Source: Avena insularis (Eukaryota > Streptophyta > Magnoliopsida > Poales > Poaceae). From it: a DNA stretch of 64,000 nucleotides. The position numbers and the translations under genes were made by a program. The stretch is taken from NCBI GenBank assembly GCA_023614405.1, contig CM042688.1, positions 375,459,331 through 375,523,330 of the forward strand, given 5' to 3'. Every line of letters starts with the position of its first letter. Position 1 is the first letter of the stretch. The notes beneath the pieces were generated by a model. The model ran no database searches and was not told where the DNA came from. It saw nothing but the letters and a program-made list of their open reading frames with translations. Below are positions 43,520 through 54,185 of this stretch, in pieces.

Positions 43520-44744
43520 TTTCCTTGTTGCCTCGGTAAGCATCCACAAATCCATCTGTAGATTCGTTCGTGTTTTTCATCCTATACAGAAAAAGCCCCA
43601 CAAAAAGAGTTGTCATAGCCTAGATTACATCGTATTCGAGTAATAGTTGCTAGTCGTGTTCCTCTTTTAGTCTAGATCTATTTTTGTTCATCGTTTTTCT
43701 TCTAGTCTAGTCGAATCCACCATCTTTTTCTGCCGCCTCTAGCAGATCCGATCCTACCAAAGGAGTCCTTGTGTCTTACTCTTGGCTGAGTCGGTTTGCA
43801 TAAATTAAAAAAAAGTTGCTACCGATTCTGCCACGGCACGGAAACAAGTTGTTTTCCTCATGAGTCCCTACTGTGACACGGTCTCTGCCGCATGACACGA
43901 TTTTTCTACATCACGCCTGCCCCGCCTCTCTGCAGCACAATTCTGCGTGTTTTTTCTGCCGTGTGCCACCTGCTCTACCGCTGCTCTGCCGCGACACGTT
44001 TTTTGCTTGTTTCTCTGCCACGGTATAGTAAATTTTCTGCCACGGCACGATTTTGAGCTGGTTTTCTACCACGACACCATAATTGCAAAGTGTGACAAAA
44101 ATTGCACTTTTTCCTTAAACTTAGCCACAGCCATTCTATTACATAGGTGTAGGAACTTGCCTATTGAGACTAGTTTCCGCTCCTATAGGCTGCTCTTAGG
44201 ATTTTGGTGATGTACTTTGTAATTTGGCTGTGTGATATATATATATATATATAAATATAAAAAGAAAAATAGCAAAAGAAAAGGCAAAAGAGCTATACAA
44301 AAGTAAAAGGAAAAGTAAAAAGAGAATTTGAGCAAGAGGCCTAGTGATATCTTTGTGCACCGGTAGATTGAGCAATCTTGTGCCTGTTTACTTTGAGCTT
44401 TGCTAGTGTCTCTCAAGAGTGGTGCAACACCCTTCATAATTGCATTGCCACGTTTTTCTCCACATGTGTGTTCTTGGGTTTTTGTATGATCAGCACTAGG
44501 ACTTGTTTGCGGTGTATATAGGATACCATACCTATAGCTCTACCATAAATAACCTGTGTGCCCTGCGATCGTTCTCTATACCTTCGATATTCACTTCATC
44601 ACATCAGTGCATAAGTATTTGATTCTGTTTGGTAAAGCATCTCTATTCACTTTGGAATGGCAAGATCTCCTTTCTTGTCAGTTGTGAGTGAGTTGTGAGA
44701 GTTTCCACCATACAGATTTTGATTTTTGCACTAACCTACTAATC
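43520..44744 (+). other. Leader of CRM element D
   Basis: 1.2 kb without a gene. Variants of TCTGCCACGGCACG recur at least six times in 43820-44080. A TA-rich run (TATATATATATATATATAAA) is at 44236-44258. The leader ends just before the gag ATG at 44745. Confidence 0.7.
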
Positions 44745-45937
44745 ATGTCTTTGAGTGATGATGAAGTTGTGTCACAAAAAAGCAACTTGAGGAGCTTGTT
44801 AATTGGCGCGAGTCTATTGATGGGAATATCAAGGACATGCAAGATGCAGTGGAGCAGAATATTGGTGCCATCAATAGTATTCAGACTCAACTGACAGCAA
44901 TGAATGTCAATTTTGCCACCTTGCAACGTTCAATTGAGACTATTCAAGCGACAATTCAGCAAGGACACGCACACCAACATGATGATGCGTTTGAGGATCT
45001 TGATGAGGGTAGTGCGGCTGATGCTTCCCCACATCATGGCAGGGGACGTGTCATTCCCCCTGCACCTGCTGCTCCTCCTCTTTATGGCCATGGTTATGCT
45101 CCTTTGGGACATGCTCAGCGTGTTCCGAATCAAGCTAATGATGGTTTGGGCAAGCCCAAGTTCTCAATTCCCTCTTTCAATGGCTCACTTGATCCTGAGG
45201 ATTATCTTACTTGGGAGTTGAAGATTGAGAAGCTCTGGCGTCTGTTTGATTATCTAGAAAACAAGAAGGTCAAGCTTGCAGCGTCAGAATTTGATGGTTA
45301 TGCTTTGCGTTTGTGGGATGCTATTGTGCAGAATAGAAGGAATGACAATCAACTTCCTGTGATGGATTGGCGTGAGATAAAGAGCATTATGACGGATAGT
45401 TTTGTCCCCACCAATTATTTGCAATCAGTTTTTGACAAGCTTACACAGTTAAGGCAAGGAACAATGTTAGTTGATGAGTACTACATGGAGATGGAGATCC
45501 TTATGCAACGTGCTAACGTTTGTGAATCCCGTGAGATGACAATGCAACATTTTCTCAACAATTTGAAGCTTCAAATCAAGAGCATTGTCTGTTATCACAA
45601 GTACGAGACGATGAACGAGTTGCTGCACCATGCTAGAGAGGCCGAGTCACAGCTTGCGGAGGAGGCAAAGTCACGTGCACGTTTTACATCTTCTAGCCAT
45701 TTTTCGGCCAGATCCACACCTCCTACTGTGGCGCCACCTGCTGCTAGCCACCCTTCACCATCGGTCAAACCAACACCTACATATTCGTTTGGTTCCAATG
45801 CTCGGAAGCCCGCTGCACTAGCTGCCAATTCGGGTTCCAATACATCAACTGCGCGTACTCGCGATGTGGTGTGCCATACTTGTGGAGGTAGAGGACATTA
45901 CAAGAAGGATTGTCAGCAAGGTGATGTTTGTCAATGA
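44745..45937 (+). pseudogene. gag: CRM D gag
   Basis: The likely start is ATG at 44745 (MSLSDDEVVSQK). A run of A residues near 44780 shifts the frame, after which the right frame is QLEELVNWRESIDGNIKDMQ, open through 45937. The gag domain has PKFSIPSFNGSLDPEDYLTW, LWDAIVQNRR, FDKLTQLRQGTMLVDEYY and AREAESQLAEEAKSRARF. The zinc knuckle CHTCGGRGHYKKDC is at about 45873-45914. A frameshift directly after it ends the frame at 45937; the protein continues as KVMFVNEQGELESGDEPDDD in the next frame. Confidence 0.85.
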
Positions 45938-46913
45938 ACAAGGTGAATTAGAGAGTGGAGATGAACCTGATGATGATGCTTCTGATGGTGAGGATGGTAC
46001 AGATGCTTATCCTGAGCGTGCACCAACTATTGTCGTATCTTCACGTATTCTTAGTGTGCAACCTATTGATGAGTCTCAGTGTTGCAACTTGTTCCAAACA
46101 AAAGCTCTAGTTGGACCTAACAAAGCTTGCAAGGTCATTATTGATGGAGGTAGCTGCAGAAATCTTGCAAGTAAGGAGTTATGTGCCAAGCTGAATTTGA
46201 CATATTTGCCTCATCCCAAGCCATACTACATCCAATGGTTGAGCAACAATGGTGAGATGAAGGTAAATCATATGGTACGTGTGAATTTTCAAATAGGACC
46301 ATACAAAGATTCTATTGACTTTGATGTGGTTCCTATGACTATTTGCCATCTTATTTTGGGTCGGCCTTGGATTTATGATCTCCATGTGCAACACAATGGC
46401 CGAGCCAATACATATCACTTGGAATTCAAAGGAAAGAAGATTACTATGCAGCCAATGACACCATAAGACATTGTGAATGATTCTCGCCAGAAGATAGAAG
46501 TGAATTTGAAGTAAGATCCTATAGCTCGGCGAGATTGTGTGACAGCTGTTCCTAATGTAATCGAGCCTACATTGAGTGATATAACGAAAAGTGAGAGAGT
46601 GCCTAATCTTTTGATATTAGCCACCAAGGAAGATATGAGATAATTTCGTGAGGATCCTATAGCCATGCCACTTGTGCTCATGTATAAGGGCGAGGTATTG
46701 GTTTCTAACGACATGACCCATGTTTCTCTTGGTGTCTCTTCTGTTTTGCAGGATTTTGGGGATGTGTTTCCAAAAGATGTACCCGCAGGTTTGCCTCCAT
46801 TGCATGGTATTGAACACCAAATTGACTTGATTACTGGCGCTACACTTCCCAATCGTGCACCCTATAGGACCAACCCCGAAGAAACTAAGGAGATACAGAA
46901 ACAAGTATAAGCA
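45919..46913 (+). pseudogene. pro: CRM D protease and linker to RT
   Basis: The frame 45864-46466 carries the acidic linker and the protease with motif VIIDGGSCRNLASKELCAKL (D-G-G-S, the form used in this lineage) and HLILGRPWIYD. It ends at a TAA at 46464. Further stops lie at about 46513 and 46641. The RT linker is open at 46665-46910 (VLQDFGDVFPKDVPAGLPPL, GIEHQIDLITGATLPNRAPY) and closed by a TAA immediately before the long pol frame. Confidence 0.8.
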
Positions 46914-49376
46914 TTGCTGGATAAAGGGTACATTCGTGTCTCTCTTAGCCCTTGTGATGTTCCTGTTATTTTAGTGCCTAAGAAAGATGGTACATGGCGC
47001 ATGTGTGTAGATTGTAGAGCGATTAATAACATCACTATTCGATATCGTCATCCTATTCCACGCTTAAAGGATATGCTAGATGAATTGAGTGGTGCTGCTA
47101 TTTTCTCTAAGATTGATTTGCATAGTGGTTATCATCAAATTAGGATGAAAGAAGGGGATGAGTGGAAAACTGCTTTCAAAACGAAATTTGGTTTGTATGA
47201 GTGGTTAGTCATGCCGTTTGATCTTACTAATGCACCTAGTACATTCATGCGATTAATGAATCATGTTTTGAGAGATTTTATTGGTCATTTTGTGGCTGTT
47301 TACTTTGATGATATACTTATCTATAGCCACAACGAAACCGATCATTGTAATCATGTACGACAAGTTTTGCAAGTGTTGCGTGATAATAAACTGTATGCTA
47401 ATCTTGAGAAGTGCACATTTGCAAAAGATAAGGTCATATTTCTGGGATTTGTTATATCTAAGAATGGAGTAGAGGTAGATCAATCTAAAATTGAATCAAT
47501 TCAGAATTGGCCTATTCCCATGAATGTAAGTCAAGTGCATAGTTTCCACCGCTTAGTTGGTTCATATAGGTGCTTTGTGAAAGATTTTAGCACCATTGCT
47601 GCACCTTTGAATGATTTGACAAAGAAAGGTGTTCCTTTTGTATGGGGCACGGCCCAAGATATTGCTTTTGATACATTGAAACGTTTGCTTACTTCTGCAC
47701 CATTACTTGCATTACCTGATTTTTCAAAGCAATTTGAAGTTGAATGTGATGCTAGTGGTATAGGCATTGGTGGCGTTTTGATGCAAGATGGTCGTCCTAT
47801 AGCATATTTTTCTGAGAAACTTACTGGTGCTCGCTTGAATTATCCTATCTATGATAAAGAATTGTATGCACTTGTTAGAGTACTTGAAGTTTGGCAACAT
47901 TATTTGTGGCCAAAAGAATTTATCATACATTCTGATCATGAAGCATTGAAATATTTGAAAGCTCAATCAAATTTGCAAAGAAGATTAGCTAAATGGGTTG
48001 AGTTTATTGAGTCTTTTCCTTACATCATTAAGTATAAGAAGGGAAAAGAGAATGTTGTTGTTGATGCTTCGTCTAGGAAGAACATGCTATTAACCAATCT
48101 TGATGTTAAAATTCCTAGATTAGAAGCTATTTGTGCACTTTATGCAACTGACCATGATTTTGCTGAACCATATCGTTTGTGTGCTCTTAGAAACGCATGG
48201 GATAAGTATCATATACATGATGGATATTTGTTTCGCGCTAACAAACTATGTATTCCAGAATCATCGTTGCATTTGTTCTTAGTGCATGAATCACATGCTG
48301 GTGGTTTGATGGGTCACTTTGGGCGTGAGAAGACGTTTCTCATGCTTGCTGATCATTTTTATTGGCCCAAGATGAGGCATGATGTGTACAGATTTGTGAG
48401 CCGATGTATTACATGCCACAAGTCGAAATCCAAGCTGAAGCCTCACGGTTTGTATACACCTCTCTCTGCACCTACTACTCCATGGGAAGACATTAGTATG
48501 GATTTTGTGCTAGGTCTACCTAAAACTCAGAGAGGTCACGATTCAATATTTGTGGTAGTGGATAGGTTCTCTAAGATGGCTCATTTTATTGCCTGCCACA
48601 AAAGCGACGATGCATCACATGTTGCTAACCTGTTTTTCAGGGACATCGTGAGATTACATGGAGTACCTAAGACGATTGTTTCTGACCGTGATGTGAAGTT
48701 CATGAGCTACTTTTGGAAGACCTTATGGGGGAAGATGGGAACGAAGATGCTATTCAGTACTACATGTCATCCCCAAACAGATGGTCAAACGGAGGTGGTG
48801 AATCGAACATTGTCACAACTGCTAAGGACTATGATAAAGAAGAATCTGCGGGAGTGGGAAGAGTGTTTGCCACATGTTGAGTTTGCATACAACAGGGTTG
48901 TGCATTCCACTGCTCAGCTTTGTCCTTTTGAGGTGGTGTATGGCTTCAAGCCATTGACGCCACTTGATATGTTGCCTTTGCCATTACACGAGAGAGTTGA
49001 TATGGAGGCATCAAAACGTGCTGATTATGTGAAGAAAATTCATGAGAAGACTCGAGAGGCTATTGAAAAGAAAGGTAAGAACATTGCTGCTGCAAGGAAT
49101 CAAGCAAGGAAGGAAGTGTTGTTCAAGCCTGGAGACATGGTTTGGGTGCATCTGTGTAAGGATCGATTTCCACTACTTCGCAAGTCCAAGTTGAAGCCAC
49201 GTGGTGCTGGTCCTTACAAGGTGTTAGCCAAAATTGATGATAATGCCTACTCAGTTGATATCCCTATTGAGGAGTTTGGTGGAGTTAGCAATAGCTTCAA
49301 CGTTGCTAATTTGTCACCATATGCTGGAGAAGACCTTGGAGCATCGAGGTCTACGCCTTTTGAAGGAGGAAGATGA
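46914..49376 (+). CDS. pol: CRM D reverse transcriptase, RNase H, integrase (820 codons)
   Basis: This is the longest intact reading frame in the window. Catalytic sites: RT box YFDD at residues 130-133; RNase H D279, E316, D341, D384; integrase zinc site H461, H468, C498, C501; and a DD35E triad D530, D591, E627. The integrase tail ([30 protein letters not shown]) and FNVANLSPY follow. The frame ends at a TGA whose first base is the first base of the 3' LTR. A one-base shift there puts the continuing tail (DDEDIPTV...GPITRARAK) in the next frame. The enzyme parts look functional in sequence, but the upstream TAA and the gag frameshift prevent a normal polyprotein. Confidence 0.92.
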   Translation: MLDKGYIRVSLSPCDVPVILVPKKDGTWRMCVDCRAINNITIRYRHPIPRLKDMLDELSGAAIFSKIDLHSGYHQIRMKEGDEWKTAFKTKFGLYEWLVMPFDLTNAPSTFMRLMNHVLRDFIGHFVAVYFDDILIYSHNETDHCNHVRQVLQVLRDNKLYANLEKCTFAKDKVIFLGFVISKNGVEVDQSKIESIQNWPIPMNVSQVHSFHRLVGSYRCFVKDFSTIAAPLNDLTKKGVPFVWGTAQDIAFDTLKRLLTSAPLLALPDFSKQFEVECDASGIGIGGVLMQDGRPIAYFSEKLTGARLNYPIYDKELYALVRVLEVWQHYLWPKEFIIHSDHEALKYLKAQSNLQRRLAKWVEFIESFPYIIKYKKGKENVVVDASSRKNMLLTNLDVKIPRLEAICALYATDHDFAEPYRLCALRNAWDKYHIHDGYLFRANKLCIPESSLHLFLVHESHAGGLMGHFGREKTFLMLADHFYWPKMRHDVYRFVSRCITCHKSKSKLKPHGLYTPLSAPTTPWEDISMDFVLGLPKTQRGHDSIFVVVDRFSKMAHFIACHKSDDASHVANLFFRDIVRLHGVPKTIVSDRDVKFMSYFWKTLWGKMGTKMLFSTTCHPQTDGQTEVVNRTLSQLLRTMIKKNLREWEECLPHVEFAYNRVVHSTAQLCPFEVVYGFKPLTPLDMLPLPLHERVDMEASKRADYVKKIHEKTREAIEKKGKNIAAARNQARKEVLFKPGDMVWVHLCKDRFPLLRKSKLKPRGAGPYKVLAKIDDNAYSVDIPIEEFGGVSNSFNVANLSPYAGEDLGASRSTPFEGGR

Positions 49377-49605
49377 TGAGGATATCCCTACAGTTACACC
49401 TACCCCAATTACTACTGATGATGTTCCAACTGCTGCAAAGAAAGATCAATCCAATGAGATAAGGATTGGACCAATTACAAGAGCTCGTGCTAAGATACTA
49501 GAACAACAGGTGAACTTGTTTCTTAATGAACCTGGTGTTTTAGTTAATGAGAATTTTATACTACCTAAGTCTTTGAATTATTGTATGATCAGGTACTTGG
49601 GATAA
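49360..49605 (+). pseudogene. CRM C-terminal motif reading into the 3' LTR
   Basis: In the frame one base off pol, [10 protein letters not shown] leads into the LTR and continues to GPITRARAKILEQQVNLFL and a stop at 49603. CRM elements are known to encode the end of integrase, including the putative targeting (CR) motif, partly in the LTR. Here a single-base indel at about 49366-49372 disconnects it. Confidence 0.7.
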
Positions 49606-50252
49606 GAAGGCGTAGCACGGAGCGAGGAGCTAATGGAACATGGCGTGATGATCAATGAAGAATGCGTGAGGGAGGAGAGGGAGGCAGCGCAAGGAGCTGT
49701 CCAAGACATAGATCAACAAGTGGAGCAAGTTCTCTGCCGTGGCAGAGAAAAGCACCAGTTTTCTGCCACGGCAGGAAAACCGGGTCCAACTCTGCCACGG
49801 CAGGCTGCCGCGACAGAGAAACCGATTGAAACTCTGCCACGACAGAGTCATGTGACCGAACCCTCTTTGGGTCGGTTTGTGTCGTAGTTGGGTGGGACAA
49901 ACTCGGATCCCACCTTAGGCTGCCGCCCCCTAGACTCTTAAATAGATGGGGCGCCACACCAAGGAATTGTTTCTTTTATAGAACCCCTGGAACTACGCTG
50001 TGATCGAATTCTACCAATTGCAATTGAGTGTGATCTGTTGTTCCACTGGGAATTAGTAGATTGCAAACTACCGTTCATGGTTGCCGGCTGCGTGCGCAAG
50101 AGTGTGGTGTTGTGAATATCCTACAAGGTTCGAGAGTTGTTGTATTGGCACCAGGGTACGAGCGGGAGAGATCATAGCTACGCACTAGTTATATATCATC
50201 CACCATCATCATCGACAAGTGCTTGCTGAGAAGATTGGACCACCCCATATCA
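49374..50252 (+). repeat. 3' LTR of CRM element D
   Basis: It is 879 bp, like the 5' LTR, but the lengths agree by chance of indels. This copy has an extra ~40 bp of the CTGCCACGGCAGG motif near 49765-49800 and lacks ~35 bp after CACACCAAG near 49960. Confidence 0.9.
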
Positions 50253-50868
50253 CCGTTGGCACCCATGCCAGTGGTTCGTTTTCTGTGAAATGAGCTCTTA
50301 AAGTCTTCATGCTAGAGATTTCTCTAGTGTTATTGGGCGTGTTTGTCCCATGTGATTGATCCCTCTGTTGGCGCGAGTGTGATGTTCTAGTCGTAGTTTA
50401 TCTAGTGTTTGTGTTCTATGTGGCGCGAATAATAACTCATCGTTGGCTGTGTTGGTGGAGTGTCAATTTAAACCTTAGATTTCACAGTGTGTTGTGCTAT
50501 TTTCGATGTAACCCCAATAGACCGATCATATCGAGCCACCCTATAATAAATATTTGTTGTGTGTGTTGATGGCTTACAGTGAGCGTTTACTATTCTTATC
50601 CTGTAATGCGAATGGTTTTTTTATGGATACATAGTAAAAAAACGGGCTTACTACAGTAAGTATATATGGTGCGCGTGTACCCAGACACAATAAATAGTTT
50701 TTGTCCTAACTCCTATTGTGTAGTAGTAGGTCTCTCGAGACATGTGAAGGGCGTAGGAAAAGAAATAGCGGCAGGGTGCACCAACAAATATTGTTGGGAC
50801 TAAATAGCAAATATTGAGTAAAAACATTAAGAGAAGACAAGTATAGGTAACAAGTGAAATACATTTTG
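50253..50868. other. Z: spacer after CRM insertion
   Basis: The first bases CCGTT are the right target-site copy. No gene is recognised. Z would have been continuous with Y before the CRM insertion. It is missing from duplication copy 2. Confidence 0.5.
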
Positions 50869-52591
50869 ACTCGAGGAGCTAGTGAGGAAATCAAAGAAAC
50901 GTGGAACTGCTACAAATGATTAAGAGGGAAACATGGGCTAGGTAGAGAGCAAAAAAAAGACGCCTGCTACAAATGACCAAGAGAGAAACATGGGCTAGAT
51001 AGAGAGCAAAGAAATGCACTATTGGTGGTAGATAGTGGCAGGAAAAAGGGAAAAAATATAACGCGAACCACGAGGCATCGAAGAAGAAACTAACCGAGGT
51101 GGATAGTCATCCGCACGAATAAACGGGCTCAGACACAGAAATAAACGAATGGCAGACAAAGGATCGGCCGATCGACCAGGAAGCATACTTAAACCCAACC
51201 CCAAATATTAAAAACAGGAAAAAACAAATAATCAAGGCAACAACACAAGGGGAAAAACAAATGCCGCCATACCAGCAGAGAGAGCAGAAGACGGCGACGA
51301 CACGGAAAGAGAAGCATCCAGCAAGGAAGGTGCCACCAAAGAACAATCACCTGCAAACAACAAGAAAAACACGGTAAAATACAAAACTAAAACACAACCA
51401 TGGCACAAACAAATAGAACAGGTAGATTGTAACAAAGAGATCTAATCGCTCGAAGATACAAAAGGACGTTTCCTAGGTCTAACTGCACGTCGCCGAGATC
51501 ACGCATGAGAAGGGGTAGAGGATGAAAGCAAAACCGCGGGAGCTAAAAAATGAAACCATTAAAAAACATGCTACAATTCAACAACGAAAAGCAAAAAGAT
51601 AGACCAAACCTGAAGAACCGCCACCATTATAAGACAAAATGGGCGTAGGAACAAATGGGCGACCACCACGAGGAGAGAAAACCGGCAGAGGAACAGGGGA
51701 GCCACGGCGGGCACGAAGGCGACGACCATCACGGCCACCACCAGCAGCACCGGAAGATCGTAGGCTAGCCATGGACAATGAAAGAGAGCAAGAGAAGGCA
51801 AGCAGAATATAAGGAGAGAGAAGAATATTCAAGAACACACGCTAGCTGGCATGGAGAAGCCACACGTCGAGCAACAGAGGTGAGAACAAAAATGAATGAT
51901 GCATAACAACAAACAAAAATGATACAAGAGGACAACAAATGTCATAATGAGGAGCACAAATGATACAAGAGGACAACAAATGTAATACTGAGAAGCACAA
52001 TCGATACGAGAACAAAATAGCATGATTCCCATCGCTTAGAAATCAAATGATGCAAACCGACAACAAATGCCATAATAAGGAGCCAAACGATACAAGAACA
52101 AAATAGCATGATGCATGCTGCTTAAATAAATAATGAGGAGCCAAACAATATAAGAATAAAATAGCACGATGCCCACTGCTTAAATAAAAACCAAATCATG
52201 GACACCAAATGGCAAAATGAGGAGTTCAAGGGAGATGAGAAGGAAATAGCACGCCGTGATGCCCGCCGCTCGGCAACTTATGCATGCATGTGAGAACAAA
52301 CAAACATGATAGCAATCAAAGCCTCGACAAGAAACAATGATGGCAAGATCACAACAATCAGTGGGAACAAAAAGAATATTAGGATGAAAACAAATCGCCC
52401 ACTACTACACGAGGACAAGAATGGGCCGAAAGTGTTGCTATAGCCAGCCAGAAACCTACCAAACGGAAAAGGATCTATAAGAAGACCAACAAAGCAAAAC
52501 ACTCGAGGCACACAAGAATACACATAGAACAGCGGCGGGGCATATGTCATCACTAAACAAATCCTCATGGCAGCCCAAAATTCTAAGAAAA
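50869..52591 (-). repeat. X1: duplicated block with gene-like fragment
   Basis: X1 matches 62792-63867 nearly throughout its first kilobase, beginning ACTCGAGGAGCTAG in both. It contains two copies of a ~57 bp word (TACAAATGA.CAAGAG..AAACATGGGCTAG, about 50908 and 50967). From 51900 to 52250 there is a degenerate ~60 bp array built on ACAAGAGGACAACAAATG and GCATGATGCC. The minus strand carries a gene-like structure. Confidence 0.7.
51273..51772 (-). pseudogene. Gene-like fragment in X1 with a plausible intron
   Basis: On the minus strand an ATG at 51772 opens an Arg/Gly/Pro-rich peptide (MASLRSSGAAGGGRDGRRLR through FSPRGGRPFVPTPIL). A donor-like CAG|GTTTGG lies at 51610/51609 and an acceptor-like TTTGCAG at 51351. 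Joining these keeps the frame open into GDCSLVAPSLLDASLSVSS and SALSAG, then another donor-like GGTATG. The implied intron is about 259 bp. A pyrimidine-rich leader precedes the ATG. The same arrangement is kept in X2. I do not recognise the protein; low-complexity basic sequence such as this is found at the N-terminus of many plant proteins. It may be a captured host gene end. Confidence 0.45.
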
Positions 52592-53267
52592 GCTACGCAG
52601 GCGTGTTTAATTTAATGCATAGCTGTATTGACATGCATGCCTCGTGTCAGAATGGTAGACGCATATAAATGGATGTATGCGGCGAGCGTTTTTTAGTCAC
52701 GATTTGCATATCAGTTGTCATTGACGCAGGGGAGCATGCATGTGGCTCATTAAGGTCGATGCAGTGTGTGGCAACTGAGTATAGAGATACGCGAGAGATG
52801 AGTGCACTGTGGATAAATGGCATTACTTTTTTCTTTGCATGATGGCACTCAGCTTGTCCCGGGCCTATATAAACAGCTCACCTTCTTGTAGTGCCAGGGC
52901 AGCCCGCATATTGTTTCGCTCTAGGTAGCCACCGACTCTCGAGTTTTCTTGGGGGAAGAAGTGCTCAATGGCTGGCCAACTCATGGAGTTCTTGGCGCCG
53001 AAGCCGTTTGCTGAGGGGAGCATGGTCCAGTTCTGGTAATTGGATGCAATGTATCTACCCGCTAGGCGGCCCGTACATATCTAGAGGCTTGTTTTGTTGA
53101 CCATTGTGTCTTCCGACTAAGGGTGGGCACGAATAATGTTTACATTTTTGGTCATCTTTGGAACCAAGAGGATGCATTCGATCTGCACGGCAATTGGCAT
53201 GGGTGGGCAACACACTGTTGTGTTGCTCCAAGGTGGATCCAGACTTGCTGCAGTTTGATGGACCGTC
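52592..53267 (+). pseudogene. Y2: second copy of the promoter-bearing fragment
   Basis: Collinear with Y1 including the TATA box (about 52865-52873) and an ATG at about 52969. The frame reads MAGQLMEFLAPKPFAEG and meets a TAA after MVQFW. It ends in GATGGACCGTC directly before the CRM LTR, exactly as in Y1. Confidence 0.75.
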
Positions 53268-54185
53268 TGATGAGGACATCTCTACAGTTACACCTACCCC
53301 AATTGCTACTGATGATGTTCCAACTGCTGCAAAGAAAGATCAATCCAATGAGATAAGGATTGGACCAATTACAAAATCTCGTGCTAAGCTACTAGAACAA
53401 CATGTGAACTTGTTTCTTAATGAACCTGGTGTTTTATTTAATGAGAATTTTATACTACCTCAGTCTTTGAATTATTGTATGATCAGGTACTTGGGAGAAG
53501 AAGGCGTAGCACGGAGCGAGGAGCTAATGGAACATGGTGTGTTGATCAATTAAGAATGCACGAGGAAGGAGAGGGAGGAAGCGCAAGGAGCTGTCCAAGA
53601 CAAAGATCAACAAGTGGAGCAAGTTCTTTGCCGCGGTAGAGAAAAGCACCAGCTTTCTACCATAGCAGGCTGCCGCGGCAGGAAAACCGGGTCCAACTGT
53701 GCCACGGCAGGCTGCCAGCGACAGAGAAACTGATTGAAACTCTGCCACGGCAGAGTCATGTGACCGAACCCTTGTTGGGTCGGTTTGTGTCGTAGTTGGG
53801 TAGGACCAACTCGGATCCCACCTTAGGCCGTCGCCCCCAGACTCTTAAATAGATGGGGCGCCACACCAAGTTAGGTTTAGACCATGTTAAAATTATTTTG
53901 GAGTTGTTTATATTATAGAACCTCTGGAATTACCCTGTGATCAAATTCTACCAATTGCAATTGAGTGTGATCTATTGTTCCACTAGGAATTAGTAGATTG
54001 CAAACTACCGTCCATGGTCGACGGTTGTGTGCGCAAGAGTGTGGTGTTGTGAATATCCTACAAGGTTCGAGAGCTGTTGCATTGGCATCAGGGTTCGAGC
54101 GGGAGAGATCATAGCTACGCACTAGTTATCTATCATCCACCATCATCATTGACAAGTGCTTGCTGAGAAGATCGGGCCACCCCAT
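53268..54185 (+). repeat. Third CRM LTR, interrupted near its end by element G
   Basis: It starts TGATGAGGACATC and runs to GGGCCACCCCAT. The final four bases of the LTR (ATCA) and the PBS follow after element G at 62709. It keeps the ~40 bp CTGCC-type segment missing from LTR1 and the ~35 bp missing from LTR2. Confidence 0.88.

Larger units (their letters stand above)
42628..50252 (+). mobile_element. CRM-clade centromeric-type chromovirus D, both LTRs
   Basis: Two 879 bp LTRs (42628-43506 and 49374-50252) begin TGATGAGGA and end CCCATATCA. The flanks CCGTC (42623-42627) and CCGTT (50253-50257) are a 4/5 target duplication. The pol region matches the CRM lineage ([38 protein letters not shown]). 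The LTR starts with D-E-D codons followed by GPITRARAK, the hallmark of CRM elements whose pol C-terminus reads into the LTR. Gag and protease are frameshifted and the gag-pol linker has stops, while pol itself is open. Confidence 0.87.
41951..52591 (+). repeat. Tandem segmental duplication, copy 1 (Y1-CRM-Z-X1)
   Basis: The unit is 10.6 kb. Its parts recur to the right: Y at 52592-53267, the CRM LTR start at 53268-54185, the CRM PBS and leader start at 62709-62791, and X at 62792-63867. The homology starts near GGCTGCGCGGGTGTG (41950) and AGCTACGCAGGCGTG (52591). Since both copies have the CRM LTR at the same place in Y, the duplication followed the CRM insertion. Confidence 0.7.

Noticed and set aside
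44236..44258. TA repeat as a regulatory element
   Set aside because: It is a short simple repeat in the CRM leader, with nothing to support a role.
52278..52568. 96-codon hydrophobic minus-strand ORF as a membrane protein gene
   Set aside because: It lies partly over the degenerate ~60 bp array of X1; its left side is low-complexity, and no counterpart is visible in X2 within the window.
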